This document shows, piece after piece, positions 21,992 to 35,060 of a stretch of 64,000 bases of DNA. Source of the stretch: Dermatemys mawii (lineage: Eukaryota; Chordata; Testudines; Dermatemydidae); contig ML677343.1 of assembly GCA_007922305.1 (NCBI GenBank), forward strand, positions 31,489,987-31,553,986. The letters run 5' to 3'. Position 1 is the first letter of the stretch, and each line of letters opens with the position of its first letter. The notes below the pieces were generated by a model, which did no database searches, was not told the DNA's origin, and saw nothing but the letters and a program-made list of their open reading frames with translations. The translations under genes and the position numbers were made by a program.

Positions 21992-22062
21992 GGGCATGAT
22001 CCAAAGCCCCTTGAAGTTAATGGAAAAAGTCGTATTGACTTAAAGGGCTTTGGATCAGGCCC
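21992..22062. repeat. Hairpin mini-element B
   Basis: gggcatgatccaaagcccct at the left faces aagggctttggatcaggccc at the right, with a centre carrying 'gaagttaatgg' opposed by 'tattgactt'. The 71-base unit folds almost end to end. Confidence 0.7.
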
Positions 22063-22265
22063 ATGGATGTCATCCATGTGGCTACTATTGTAAAATCAAG
22101 TGGTGTCTACTCTCTGGTCTGCCAGGGTACCACAGACCTGCTTTAGAAGGACCTAATGTAAGGTTAAGATGGGAATTCAATCACTGGCCTCTACTCTCAC
22201 CCCCCAGTGAATCTGCCAGTTCTGATGCTGTTTTTTTGAAATGTGGACTCTACCAGGAAAGGGAG

Positions 22266-23375
22266 TGTGACGGTGCTGTTCCTGGTGTGACCCACTGAGA
22301 GTGTCAGATCAGGACAAATGGCTTCAAAAGGGGCAATTACAGCCCGAAGCTGGGGTTTCCCCACCCCGAAGGGTTACCAAACCAGCCAGACAGAAAAGAC
22401 TTTGGTTTCACCCCACTGGCTAGCCACAAGTCACACAAGCAATTCCCTTAGACACTCCAGCTTCCCAGTATCACCACCAGCAGCCACCTGTCCTGGGGAC
22501 AAATGGTTATGAAAACCAATACCCCAAATAAAGAAAACGGTTCTCCTCAATTCCAAAAAATCAGGCCCCAGACCCAGGTCAATATACAAATCAGATCTTA
22601 CCCACAAATCACGCTGTTGCCAATCCTTTAGAATCTAAAATCTAAAGGTTTATTATACAAGGAAAAAGATCTAGGTGAGGGTTAGGAATAGTTAAAGGAA
22701 ATCAAATACATGCAGTAATGGCTTGCATCAGTTGTAGAATAACTGCAGGTTCAAATCAGAGTCTCTGGAATACATTCCCTGGAGGAATGGGTCATCAATC
22801 CTTTGGCCAGAGCGCCCCTTTGTAGCAAAGTCCCATCCAGAAGTAGGAGCCAGGCTGGAGGCTGGAGACTAAAGACAAAATGGAGATCCTTCTCTCAGGT
22901 TTATATAGACTTCCTCTTGTGGGTGGAGACCGCCTCCTTCTTGCTAATCAGAGTCCAGTTGTAAAATGGAGTTTCAGAGCCATGGGGTCCAGTTACATGA
23001 CTCTTCAAGATTCAGCACCTGAGCAGCCAGGCCACATTCCTAGGGAAGCTCGGGTGTGGACAAGCATCTACAAAGTTCATTGTTAGCTTGATTGGAACTT
23101 GATGGGCCATCAGGAAGGCCAGGCCAACAGTAACTTTATTTGGGATTTCACCCAAAAGCAAGCATAAGTTTGAAATACAGACACTATACAGCCAATCTTC
23201 ATAACTTTAGCTACGAACAAGATACACACATACAGATAGCATAATCATAATCAGCAGACCATAACCTGATCGTAGACACCTTATATGACCCCTTTTACCT
23301 AATATTTGGTGCCCCTACAGGACCCTGGATGCACCAATGATCTATATGATCCCAGATAATTTTAGTAACGTGACA
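22266..23375 (-). mobile_element. Solo LTR of an old endogenous retrovirus or LTR retrotransposon
   Basis: On + the element starts tgtgacgg and ends cgtgaca, so it has TG..CA ends, and both sides carry the same 5-bp duplication gggag (22,261-22,265 and 23,376-23,380). On the minus strand a TATA-like tatataa lies at about 22,900-22,908 and a poly(A) signal at 22,649-22,654, in the order of an LTR promoter and terminator. No coding region or second LTR adjoins it, so it is the product of recombination between two LTRs. Length is 1,110 bases. It encodes no protein. Confidence 0.85.
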
Positions 23376-23380
23376 GGGAG

Positions 23381-26300
23381 TGAGAATAATATTGCCCTAT
23401 GTAGGTCTTGCTTGTTTCTGGGAAGCACTCCATGCTATCTGGAAAATGTGGGGTGTTTGCTGGTTTTTGGGAATGTCACCAATCCCTTTGGATCCTGCTT
23501 CTGCTCCCATTGAAATCACCAGCCAAACTTCCATTGCCTGTGATGGGTGTAAGATTGGGTCGGTTGTGAAGGCGTTTTGAGGTGTGGGGGGATTCGGAGG
23601 GGTTGTATTGCTCAAGGTGGTAATCCTTCCATCTCAAGCTGTGATCGTGTCACCTATCATCAGTTAAGCAGAGGAGAGCATGCTCTGTTCTTAGAGGAGA
23701 GAACTCCAAGTAATGCTAATGAATCTTCTGATCATTAGTGGACGAATACCCCAGCGTTGGACAGGACGGCATCATGCTCCCGGACAATCCCATCTGTTGC
23801 ATAAAACCTAGTACTGAATTGCTGGGCACTCATTAAAAGGCCCTTTTCTCTTGTTGGGTGGAATCATGCTAATAAATTCACATCTTCCTGAAGTCAGGAC
23901 TCCCTTAGAATGGGCCAGTAGTTCTGAGACTTGGCTTTCTAAGGGTGGTACAATGTATACCTAAGGAACAAATGCAATGTATGTATTTATAATCAGGTCT
24001 GCTCCTTGGAGGCATAACGAAGACACAAGACTAAATAGCTGCTGCTTTAAATGTAGGTATCCACCATTACTGTTCTTGTAGCGGCATTGTATTAACAGAC
24101 CCTTCACAAACATGCATGTATTAATGACTTCAGACATTTTTTTAAATGGTAATGTTTTAAGCTTCATCAAGATAAATGAAACAAAAAATGTGTGGTTGAC
24201 AGCTTTAGTAATTCAATATTTTGAAATGTTTTTTAAAATCTATTTTTAATAGCTTTCTTTTTGGAGTCCCAGCCTCAGCCCACCCTGTCTGATTCTGCTC
24301 CTCTCAGCTTTCTTTCTGATTAAAATAAAATAAAATCCTCTTCTCTTTTAACAGCTGTATTCTTACTTGGTGTTTTTTTTTTATTTTGGAACAGGATTAT
24401 TTGCTTCAGATGGGTGGGATTTTACATAAGGAACTCTACCCATTCCTAGTCCTTCTCACTACATTCAACTCTCTCTTCTCACCTGCTGTAGCCTTTTGGA
24501 ATATGGAACAGTGAGGGCAAAATAGGAGTGCTGATAATTATCTCAGGTTTTCAGTGCTGAGGTTAAAAGCAAACCTATGGGATTGTTCTGGGTACCTAGG
24601 CAATTAGAATCTTTGCTAAGTGATTAGATGCCACATTTACCACCAGGCAAAGTTTTCCAAAGGTCTAGGCTAGGATGTGGAGGCAGCTCCAGTGCTTGAG
24701 TGATTTAACATCGGACTTGATTATATACTATAATGAACATTCATGCTTTGGGGGAGATTGGAGATAATGAGGTCTCTTCCATCTCTAATTTTTGTACCAC
24801 TTTGGTATTTGTCTTAATGACCATTTTATACATGTGCCCTCATCTGCCGTTAGGGAGAATGTCACAGAAAGGTTGTGTGTGTATCTGTATTGTAGATGAG
24901 ACTGATGATTTTCAAAGTTCAGAGCTAGATGTAAAGGATGAGACATCTAGAAGATTGGTTTGGCCCATTCTGAAGAGAACAGTCAGCCATGAGTGTCCTT
25001 TCCATATTCCAAGGTTTCCCAAGGTCCTAGGAGCAGTATGGGTGTTTGGTTTGGTCCCATCTCCGCAGAGTGTGTAGAGAGGCATGTGTAGATGCAACAT
25101 GATCAAGCGATGCTTGTTGTGAACGTCTTTGTTACATCGGTGACTGATGAGATCTTGAATTTTGGCAAAGCCCCTTTTGTAATATTAGGGGCTTTTTGAG
25201 CCTTTTCACTAGTACCTCCAACATGACAGCCAGGGAAAGGGAAAACTGAGAAGAAAACAGGACTTCAGAAATCTGGCTAGAGCCCAGTCTGTTGTCAAAT
25301 TCTTCCTGCCAGAAATATTTGGCAATATCTGTGCAAGTAAATAGGCTGTAATTTTGCGCCGACGTATCCAGAGTATGGAGGGAACAGTCTGACTTCTGGT
25401 TTTCAGGCAGTATTGCTGAAATAGCAACACACACAAAACAGACCCTCTTGGGCCAATAAACTTCAATAATAGCATGAGTGAAAACTGGTATTTGCATATT
25501 GGACAGGTAGTAGCAGCCACAGGGGTAGATGAATTTTGTCTCTGTGGCGTACTTTGCTCCTAGAGTTGGGAAGTAAAGAGGTGTAAATAGTCCAAGAAAT
25601 GCAGGCTTTTCTCTGGTGTGATATTTAAAGCATAGGCTACTGGCTGTTGTGTAACAGGGTTACTCTAGATGGAACTGTTCAGATGACTGTTTAGGGCCTC
25701 TAAAATATTCTTATATGGAAATAGAGGAAATTGGAAAAAAATTATTTAGTTACACACTAAATGAAAATGCTTCGTTACCGTTCGGCCTTGTTGCAGTCGG
25801 CGTCTCGGGTGCTTTCTTGTACTATGTCCTCTTTGATTTCTCCTGACCTTATTCCTGTTACTTTGTGTTCCTAACTTTGCCTACTTTTGCTGAATGTTTC
25901 AGAATCATAAACATGATTGATCACTATACTCAGCAAGCTGTTGAATTATTTATGAATCTGTTGGGATCCCCGGACTTGCCAGCTACGGGCATCCAGCCAG
26001 TGAGGAAAGGGGCCAAACTGTGAAAGGGAAAGCCTCAGCACACATTGAAAATTAACTTGAGGAAAACAGAATGTGTGGTAGTTCAGTTATTGTTCTCTGC
26101 ACGATGTCATGTACTCATCCAAATTGGTGTCCTATGTAGTAATGTTCCAACTGGGATGAAAAAGGCCATAGAAATTCTAACAGTGTTGTCTTGATGGTGG
26201 TAAAATGCTATTAGTGTCCAGGAAGGTCAGGCACCGTGGAATAAGATGAGTTTACTTCTTGATCTTTCAGGTCTAGAAAATGGTGCATAGTCAGGATTGT

Positions 26301-28280
26301 AGCGTATTGCAGCTACAACTGTCTCTGTTCATGAGACACGGTAGGCCGGGATCGAGGTGCATTAGTAGAGCTGTGTGGGAGGGAGCCCTCAGATGAAATA
26401 GCAGGGGGCTATCATAGATCAGGAGTTACGTGCATTGACAGAGAGGTTCATATGTTTGGGAAAGAGAAGGAATGCAAAAGAGCCAGATGCATATGGGGAC
26501 CCAGGAGTGGAAGAGCAGGCCGTGTCGAGGCCCTGAGTGAAATGCTTTGGCACAACTTCCCATGGAGATGTGTTGGACTGGGGTTATGTGTGGAGAACAG
26601 GAACCATAAGGGTGGGGCGTGGGTGGGTCTCTGGACTGCAATAGCAGAGAATGCTGCTGGACAAGCACGGGGTGCGTCGTGGAGTTTGGTACAGCGGCTG
26701 CCCATTCTTCTGTCTGCCTCTAGCCTGCACTGTAAGGTCTTTGCACCAAATTCCTACAAAATGTAATAAAACCGTGAGAGAAGTGTAATGAAAGCGGTTA
26801 GCAAATTAGAATAGCGGGTGACTGGCTTTCCTCAGCTGTTAAAGCTTTTAATTGCCCTTTTCGAGTTTGAGTCCTGTTAGGATGCACAGGCTTTGGGAGA
26901 AAACAGGGAAATAAGAAAAGCTATTCAGAAAGTGAGGTGGGGCTGTAGAATCCTGACTCTAGATGTCATTCCATTTGGTGGAGGGGGATGGGCTTCAGAG
27001 CCCAAGCCCCGGCCCGAGTCTGTTGACCCAAGCTGGGAGGCTCGCTGCCACAGGCTGTGTAGGCATATCCATAGATGACTGAAATGAGAACAAGTTTCCT
27101 AAAGTCTGAAATGGCCACATGCATTAAGAACAACGGGTCAGATTCTTTGCTATGGTCTTCCCCCTTTGCGCTGAGCTGTCCATTCCAAGGTCCTGGATAG
27201 CTTCTAGATCTCCACAGCTAGGGATAAATCCTGGATGGCAGAATCCCCAGCTAGTGTAATGCGAGAATAACCAGCACCCCTGACACCCCCGACAGGCCCC
27301 CTTGCTGAAGACAGCCTGCCTGGAGCACTACTGCCCTCTGACTATTCTCAGTTGGTGCAAAGGCTTCTTGGGGTCTCAGCCAGCCGATGTAATTTGGAGC
27401 AGACCCCAGGCTGCTCTGAAGAAGGCCAGGGCCAGCCAGAACTGGCCCCAGAATTAGGCTGCCACAGCTGGCTCCGATGCAGCATCTTACCAACTAAGTC
27501 ATTCCCAGCAGACAATGGACACGGCTGAGAATCTTGCCCAGGGAAAGGATGAAGTTAGCCCCATTTAGTCTCCCCAGCCTGATAGTTCTGAGGCTGATTG
27601 TTGCTGGGGCATTTTGCCTGGATTCCCTAATTCCAGATGAGGGATTTTAGATAGATTGGAAGCTTCTGGAGCTCCTGCCCTTACAGAGATTTATTAAGAG
27701 CAATTGCAAAGAAGATTTCTCCTGTCACTGGCCGGGAGGTTGGAATAAAACAGAAAATCTTTGTTTCCACTTTAAATTATTTAAATTGAAATGCTATAAA
27801 ATACTTCATCACTGGCACAAAGCTGTGTGTTGCCTGTTTTTGTTTGTTTGTTTGTTCTCCTTGAGCGAGGCACTGCCCGGAGGATAGACATCTTAACAAC
27901 GCCCCCCCACCTTCAAATCAAATCTTTAACGCAACATTTTCTACAGGCTGCAATGACCCACTTTGTAATTGCTGTTACCTGCTTGGTTTTGCAGCACTGG
28001 TGGAACATGGTATTCCTCAAGGTGCCATTTCTACCCCTCCACATGCACAGAATATATTTTTAGTGGTAGTTACAGTGGTAAATTTCTTGATTTAACATTT
28101 TAGTTGAGAACATATGAGTCTGTGGTCTAAGGAGACCATTAGCAATATACATCTGTATTCTCCATATAGGTTGTAATGGAACAGCTAATGTGCATGGACC
28201 AATGCTCTCTACTGTATAGAATCTGAAATTCTCTACCCTGTATCAAAGGGCCTTTAGCAGTCACAGTCATTTTCCTTTAG
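23381..28280. other. Long stretch of unique non-coding sequence
   Basis: Nearly 5 kb in which I recognise no transposon, exon or RNA gene. Several frames of 80-121 codons (for example 25,132-25,520 minus and 26,426-26,766 both strands) overlap each other on opposite strands and show no domain. An AT-rich part at 27,650-27,800 might be a conserved element, but this cannot be judged from one genome. Confidence 0.4.
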
Positions 28281-28284
28281 ATCA

Positions 28285-28390
28285 AGAGATTAGAGGCCAC
28301 TGCTTTGGGACAGGAGGATCTGAGTTCTATCCCTGCTTTTGCCATAAAGTTTCAAATGGCCTTGGTGTGCAGTACTGCGACAACTTGGAA
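28285..28390 (+). repeat. MIR SINE fragment
   Basis: 'gaggccactgctttgggaca' and 'gatctgagttctatccctgc' are the left half of a MIR; the 3' half is lost. Confidence 0.55.
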
Positions 28391-29545
28391 GGCTTAAATG
28401 GCCACAGGCTCGTTACAATACTAGTTACATTCAGGCTGTGAAAGCAGCCTCGTGGATCACGCCTCTGGTAAATAACGATAGCTGTCAGATTTGGCTTCAA
28501 GGACCAGATAACCTGGATGAGACAATTTTAGGTCTCCTTTAAGTGGTATTTGGCAATGTGTTGGCACCTTTCTAGAGAACCATTTTCAGGTTTCTCTAGA
28601 AAGCAATAGGTTTCAAATCCCAGTGCTAAGAGGGCTGCGGTATTGCAGTCTTACCATTGTCTTCTATGTCCTTTCTTGCTATACTCTTTGTCCCAAGCTT
28701 TCTTTGCTGGTCATTCTTTTCCCATTCTTATCACATGTCCATCTCAAACGTGTCTCTCCAGTCCACCTGTACCTGAGAGTCCCAAGTTCATCTTATCCTT
28801 GATTTCTTCCACGTATACCCTGTTTATCCTCCACTTCCTATCATTCTCCTTGTATATTATTTTCTACTACATCCCTCTCTGGAGGACCTACCTGTTCCAA
28901 ACCATAGAGCAGCCAGAGATAAACAGGCAGCATACACCTTTCCTTCCAATTTGTTACTTGTCAATCCCTCAGTACTCCTGCTTCCTATTTCACTGCCACC
29001 CATGCACAGTGGTGGTTCTTTTCAATTCTCCAGAGCCCTCCCCAGTGGTACTAAACATACTTCCTAAGCATACACATTGTTTCTTTTCATTCAGCTTGTC
29101 TCCTGAAACTTCAATCAGCATTTCTTTGTGTGATTTCCGAGTATTTTTAATAAGTGAAAGCCAGTTTTCAAGACCCTGATAATAGCTATAATTTCTAAAT
29201 CTGAATATCTCGGCTGTTTTTGTTCTGTTTATAGGTATGTGACCCTCACATTGTAGGACTGATCAAAAAATTGTAGCCATTTTTGAGAGATTTGGAATTT
29301 GGGGCTTTACTTTTGAGTGATTTGCCTAGGGTTAGGATGCTGTCTGTATTACTGCTATACATCTTATGGAAAAGGAATCATTACCCTTGGAAAACCCTCA
29401 GCATTAAGGCACAAACCCTGTAAATATCAAGCACATGTGTAAGGTTACTCATGCGAGCAGCGCTATTCAACTCTATGAGGCTACTCGTGTGACTAAAGTT
29501 ATGCATATGCATAAAAGTTTGCGGGAGTTGAGGCCTAACAGAAAA
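28390..29545. other. Unassigned sequence with a pyrimidine-rich section
   Basis: 28,640-29,180 is C/T-rich and yields a 178-codon open frame; the bias explains it and there is no recognised domain. Confidence 0.45.
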
Positions 29546-29549
29546 GTCT

Positions 29550-29700
29550 CATAGTCTTTAAGGCCAGAAAGGACCATCATGATCTGACCCCCTGCATATT
29601 GCAGCCAGAGAAGCTGACACATGCCCTCCTGTAGTAGGCCCAAAACATTGGGCCGAGTTACTGAAGGCCTCAAATCTTGATCTAAAGACTTCCAGTTATA
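29550..29700 (+). repeat. Turtle interspersed repeat, 'ggccagaagggaccat' family
   Basis: 'tctttaaggccagaaaggac' and 'catgatctgaccccctgcat' begin a repeat also seen at 30,150, 42,440 and 51,364. Class unknown to me. Confidence 0.6.
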
Positions 29701-30149
29701 AAGAACCCCCCATTTACTTTAGTTCAAAACAGCAAGTGACCCGTGCCTCAGGCTGCAGAGAAAGACCACCTCTTGTCTCCTCTCCCACCGAGTCTCTGCC
29801 AGTCTGACCTGGAGGAAAATTCATAGGTAAGGCCCTGCATACTCTGCAACAAGCTGGGCCTGGCTCCTCTTGCAAAGCCCCAAAGTGTGTGCATCACCTC
29901 AGAGCTGATTCCTGTTGCAAGCACTGAAGAAAGCGTTGGCGTCCCTTTGGGCTTCTGTTTCCCCAGAGGTAGCTCAGGCCTGTCTCTGGGAGGGGACTGG
30001 TTTCCTTGTTCCTCTCCATGTTGTAGGCAGGGGCAGAAGGACTTGAAGTTCTTTGTGGGGCATTGAACTCCATAGGTCTCCAACTGCCCCATTGCCTCTG
30101 CTTAATGGAAACTTCTCCTGAGGTTGGACTGGATAAAAACAGCATCACA
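29701..30149. other. Unassigned non-coding sequence
   Basis: Minus-strand frames of 84-114 codons overlap here without a recognisable domain. Confidence 0.4.
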
Positions 30150-30215
30150 AGAATTTAGGGCCGGAGGGATGAGACCTCCTGTATATCACAGACCGCCAAC
30201 CCCACCCCGCATCTG
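30150..30215 (+). repeat. Fragment of the 'ggccagaagggaccat' family
   Basis: 'gaatttagggccggagggat' then 'gagacctcctgtatatcaca' is a shorter, diverged copy. Confidence 0.45.
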
Positions 30216-32064
30216 CACACTAATCTCAGCAACAGAAATGAGTCCAAAGTAAATGAGACTCCCAGGAGATTAGACTATTTTGTGCCATGGGCAGAGAATC
30301 AGCGGGACCGAGGTGCACCAGTGCTGGAGGTCTCCTGCAATGGCCAGGAAAAGTTTGAGCACTTCTGAATTTGGCTCGTCATTTTTAATGGGAATTTTGC
30401 CTGAATAGTTCTTGAGTAAGAACTTTGGCATTAGGTCCATGGGCTGGCTATAACCAACCAAAAAAACATCCTTTTAAAAGTCAAGGGAAAACTCAGGTGA
30501 CTTGCAAAAAGAAAATGTTTATGCATATCTGCTTTTTGATGTACAAAGGGCTGAACTAGAAACGTCAGTTCTGCTTCTTTTCTCAAACTAGAAATACCAG
30601 TGGGTGTTTTGAATCCTCCACGGAGAGGTTTTTCCCCCAGCTGGGCAGTAGGGGGTTGAGTTGAATAGGTGTTGAGAGTTTTAAGAATTCTGACTATAAA
30701 TCCCTCCCCCTCTCACAGTTGCTCAGGTTTCAATCTCTTGTGAGGTTATAAACCAACCAGTTCTCCAGTTGTCCGTAGAGTTTCAGGCTAGGCCAGACTT
30801 GTAATTCTAATATAAAAATGAGCAAACTTAACTCACGTTGGTCTATTTTATACATCATAAAGAAGCTAAAAAGGGTCACAAATGCAATTAATTTTCCTTT
30901 GTGGGTCAATCTTAACCGAAGCACCATGATAGAAACAAAGACGCAACAATAGTAGACCCTGTTTAAAATCTTTTGAGCCTGAGAATGAAATCGTTAGGTA
31001 AGCTGCTTTCCTGGTCTATTATAGCAAGAGAAGTCCATTTTCTACCTGGGCTTGGGAGCTGCCAGCTGACACAGTGCCAATTCTAGATGCCTGCCATTAA
31101 CCTTAAAACAGTCTCACAGTGTTGGATTAATGAGTCACCCTTGTATCAACACAGAGACAAGCCAAGCATATTATTTCTTCTCAGGGATATTACTGGAAAA
31201 GACAATTCCTTCCTTTTAACATCCCACTTCACCGCCAGCTTTGGCATCCAGTAGCCAGCGTCAGCTGTTATTCTGCAGCATGCTGTGAGGTTGGGCAGGG
31301 GTTGTCTGAGGGATAGGAAACCAGCCCAAACCTGGGTTGGGGGCAAGTTTGCTTCTTAAAATATGCCCTGACATCACAGCTCCTCGGTAAGGAGCACAGT
31401 TGGTGTCTAGAATGGGAATAGGACAGGCTGGCGCTTCACCCAGAGGAAAATAAACAAAGAGGAGAAGGCTTCTGTTGAGTGGGACTCCCAGCCAGTTAGA
31501 GAGGAATTTGTTTCATGTTTCTCTTCTTACCTATATTAAGGCTGAGTTGGTAATCCTCAGCTTCTCATTGCTTACTATATATAGAGAAAGAGAGAGATTA
31601 GATTAGGTTAGATAAATAGATATTTAAGCAACACTAAGACTGGCCAGAATGAGCTTGGGAACCCTAGCAGGAGGATTGTCTGTTGTAAATGCCAGGCACT
31701 ATTACAGCGTGAGGATGGATTTTTAAAAAATGAATACTTTTGCTAGGAGGGGTCTGGAGACAGCAGAGTCAGTCCAGAATGACAGGGAAGGAGAATGTCA
31801 CACACAGCCTGGTTCTTCTAGGTTCTCAGCACCTTTCTGAGCACTCTCAAACCTTGCAGGAGTTGGCCCACAGTTTTGCAGGAATGGCCTCTTGTTAATC
31901 TCAAAGTGTCATTTGAGAGAAAGGTTTCCATTGGGCAGGGGAAGTCCAGATTCCACTCTGAGATGGAAGTGGAGAGGGAGGACCCTAGAAGAAACAGACT
32001 AATCTATTTTTTCTTCCACCCCTTTGCTTGCCAGGTTGGTGTAAGACTAACTCACTACATTATA
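30216..32064. other. Unassigned non-coding sequence
   Basis: Mostly unique. A purine-rich low-complexity patch lies at 31,577-31,620 (tatatagagaaagagagaga). Confidence 0.4.
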
Positions 32065-32072
32065 CTGTATCT

Positions 32073-32375
32073 TAGAGGTTGGCAACCTTTCAGAAGTGAT
32101 GTGCCGAGTCTTCATTTATTCACTCTAATTGAAGGTTTCGTGTGCCAGTGATACATTTTAACATTTTATAGAAAGAGACCTTCTAAAGTCTTTAATATAT
32201 AACTAAACTATTGTTGTATTTAAAGGTTTTAAAAATGTTTAAGAAGCTTCATTTAAAATTAAATTAAAATGCAGAGCCCCCTGGACCCGTGGCCAGGCCC
32301 TGGGCAGTTTAAGTGCCACTGAAAATCTGCTTATGTGCCGCCTTTGGCACCCATGCCATAGGTTGCCTACCCCTG
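32073..32375 (-). mobile_element. Complete non-autonomous hAT element
   Basis: The right end ggttgcctacccctg is the inverted form of the left end of the element at 35,410; the left end tagaggttggcaacctttca is a decayed partner terminus. A perfect 8-bp target duplication, ctgtatct, flanks it (32,065-32,072 and 32,376-32,383). Length is 303 bases. It shares its internal AT-rich part ('ttaagaagcttcatttaaaa') with the 35,410 copy, in opposite orientation. No transposase. Confidence 0.88.
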
Positions 32376-32383
32376 CTGTATCT

Positions 32384-34260
32384 CATTCCTTCAGTTGTTA
32401 TGGTTAGCGCATAAGCACTACCATCTAGGAGCAGACTGATCCTCCCTTTCTCAGTTGTCTGTCTCCAACAGTGGCTGAAGCCAAGTGCTTTAAAGGAACA
32501 CGTAAACCTTCTATAATGCACCTAATTGTGCAATCCAATCCTATAGGGGGAATTGCGTCCCAGCTTCAGCTGCTGCATCTGTAGGCTGAATGCGAACATC
32601 ATCTTGATCTAATATTCATTTGGAAAAAGTGCACATCTCTGCATGTCCAATAATGAACTCAGAGTAACTTCCCTCATGCATTCACCTTTTGAACATGCTC
32701 TCGTGTCTTGAAAACACTTTCCACCCATATGTCTCTAGTGTAGCAAAAACAGTGCTTGTCCATGAAATTAACACAAATGGAAACCCTTTCCCGTGAGATC
32801 TGGGAAGTGAACGTTGAAATGGTAAGATATGCATCACATGCACTAAGGATTATATCCTCCGCTACAGACAAAGTCTCAAAATGAAGTCAACAGTATATTC
32901 AAAGTATCACTGCAACATTTACAATAATTAGAAAAGCACATGCTGAAGGGGACAGGAGGATTGTAATGGGATATCTAGTCTGTCAGCTCTCGGTTACTAG
33001 TTCAGCTCTCAGCTCAGGTTCAAATGCTGAGGTTTTTATTAAACCCAAAGAGTCTAATTTGCAGAGATATGAGCACACAATCCATCCATTGACTCCAACT
33101 AGGGACGGGGGTGTTCCGCCTCACTGAAAATCAGATCACTTACCTTGGTGCCTGAATGTGGAGTTAGCTGCCTAATTTCAGGCATCCAAGTCTGAAAACT
33201 TGCTCAAAGTCTTTACTCCACCCGCATTTCCACTGGCTTCTTTGGGAGGAAAGCTGCAGTAAGGGCTTTGGGTTGGATGATCATAAGCCCAGAGCGCACT
33301 TAGGCTCCCAACTCCCACCGTCTTTTAGGATGCCTTCAAAAATCTCCCCCTTCACCATCTGTCTCTCGGCTGGCAGTGACCAGGTGCTGGTGAAGGAGGG
33401 TTCCAAATAACGAAAAAATTACCAATCCTTTTGGAAATGTCGACAGACATCCAATAGGATAGGGGACTCACCTATCCATTAAGGGCATGGTCCCTTCCAA
33501 AGAGGGATGAGGTAGATTTGCAGGGAGCAATAGATGAGAGAAACTTGCAGAACCATTGTCCAGGATGTACCCTGTCACTCTTTAGGGAAGTTAGTTTGGA
33601 ACAAATATGACCCTCATGTTAGTAAGAGAAAAGACTGGATGAAGTTTCAGTGGGAAGCAAGAGGGAAGGAAAGTCCCCTTACTGTAGCTGATTTGGTTCA
33701 CCCATCATCTAGCATTCATACTGACTGCTCTGTCAATGAAGGACTTGCCGTGAAAGAACCTACACCTAATGGCAAAGCAAGCGAGATTTGTTTGCTGACT
33801 CATTTGACAGGCAAGGTCATGGAACTGTATTGTATATCAAAGCAATGTTAATATTTAGGAAATTCCATTACAAATCATATTTTCTCTTGACCTTTCCGTT
33901 TCTGTGGACATAATAAACAAATGTGGAAGAGATGAGCTTGTACTGAAATATGAGCATGTGGCAGAGTGGAAAATAAAGAAAACAAGGAAGCAATTAAATG
34001 CACAGTGAAGGGAATTAACCAATATGCAACCCATTACATGTGTATTTGTACTCAGGGGCATAGCAAATAACAATAGGGTTACCACAAGGAAAATGGCCTC
34101 TGTTCCCTCTTTAAACATCCTTATGGAATCACAGCAGTTACAGATGCAAAAGTCCTTTCTATCTCCTTGTTCATTCAGGGATCTTCCATGCAGCAGATTT
34201 TCTACTGTTTTTGTCTACGCTTATAGAATGGTTGTGGAAATGCAGTTCCTGCAGCATCTT
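32384..34260. other. Unassigned non-coding sequence
   Basis: 33,140-33,350 contains phrases such as 'ctgcctaatttcaggcatcc' and 'cacttaggctcccaactccc' from a scattered phrase family. The 105-codon frame at 33,534-33,851 has no recognised domain. Confidence 0.4.
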
Positions 34261-34263
34261 AGA

Positions 34264-34375
34264 TTGTAAACTCCTTGGGACAGGGATTGTGTCTTCATAT
34301 GTGCTTATACAGCACCCAGCAGAACTGAATTCTGATGCTGCTTGGAGATTCTGGGCAGTGCCATAATAGCAATAT
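34264..34375 (+). repeat. MIR/L2-type 3' end
   Basis: 'ttgtaaactccttgggacag' then 'gattgtgtcttcatatgtgc', 'ttatacagcacccagcagaa' and a terminal 'aatagcaatattaaat'. Confidence 0.65.
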
Positions 34376-34559
34376 TAAATAACCTCAGCTGTAAGAATTA
34401 GCGATAGATGGGCAAGTAGTAAAATTGGCTTTGCTTTTGCCAACTCTCATTGATCAGGTTTCAGTTCCGCAAACACAAATTCAAGGGGTGTTTGGCTCTC
34501 TGTCCCATGTATGCAACCATCCTAACATTTGGTTGAGAGAGTTTGGGGAGGTTAAATAG

Positions 34560-34675
34560 GTTTTGGTCAAGGCCAAGGTTGCTCAATCTTTTTGATACCA
34601 GGAATTGGCTTGCTGCCAGAGAATTCTCAACCAGTGCTGGTTCACAGACTGGTCATTGAGAAACACTGGTTTAGA
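34560..34675. mobile_element. Possible short hAT-like element
   Basis: Ends resemble inverted partners: 'aaggttgctcaatc' at the left and 'attgagaaacactggt' at the right. No clear target duplication was found. Confidence 0.35.
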
Positions 34676-34729
34676 TCATCTGTAATTTACTGATTTGAAA
34701 TGTAGTCCCCAAGTTCAACTCACCACTGC

Positions 34730-35060
34730 TCATGTGCTTAAAATTAGGCAGCTGCTTGTTGAATTGCGACCTGAGAGTCTAGGTAGGTAGCCTGATTTTC
34801 AGAGATAGTGTGCACTCGTAGCCTCTGATGACCTTAATGGGAATTTCAGATGCTCAAGCAGCTCTAAAAATAAGACTATTTTTAGGTGCTTAAATATGTG
34901 TTTGGTGGTAAAATTGTCTAAAACTTCCAGTGGGTTCTTAAGTCACTTGAGTGATTTCAAAAACTTTCCCTGGGTGTCTAACTTTAGGTACTCAAGTGTG
35001 AAACTTTTTGGTCTATGTCTTTTGACAAGATTGAAGTCCTGCTTTGGAACTGCCTGCAGA
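34730..35060. repeat. Degenerate interspersed repeat
   Basis: 'aaattaggcagctgcttgtt', 'gtagcctgattttcagagat', 'tttttaggtgcttaaatatg' and 'taactttaggtactcaagtg' follow the wording of a family built on 'cttaggcgcctaa' and 'ttttgaaaat'. Strongly decayed. Confidence 0.45.

Noticed and set aside
28643..29179. 178-codon open frame on +
   Set aside because: Pyrimidine-rich sequence explains the lack of stops. It has no recognisable domain and no exon-like boundaries.
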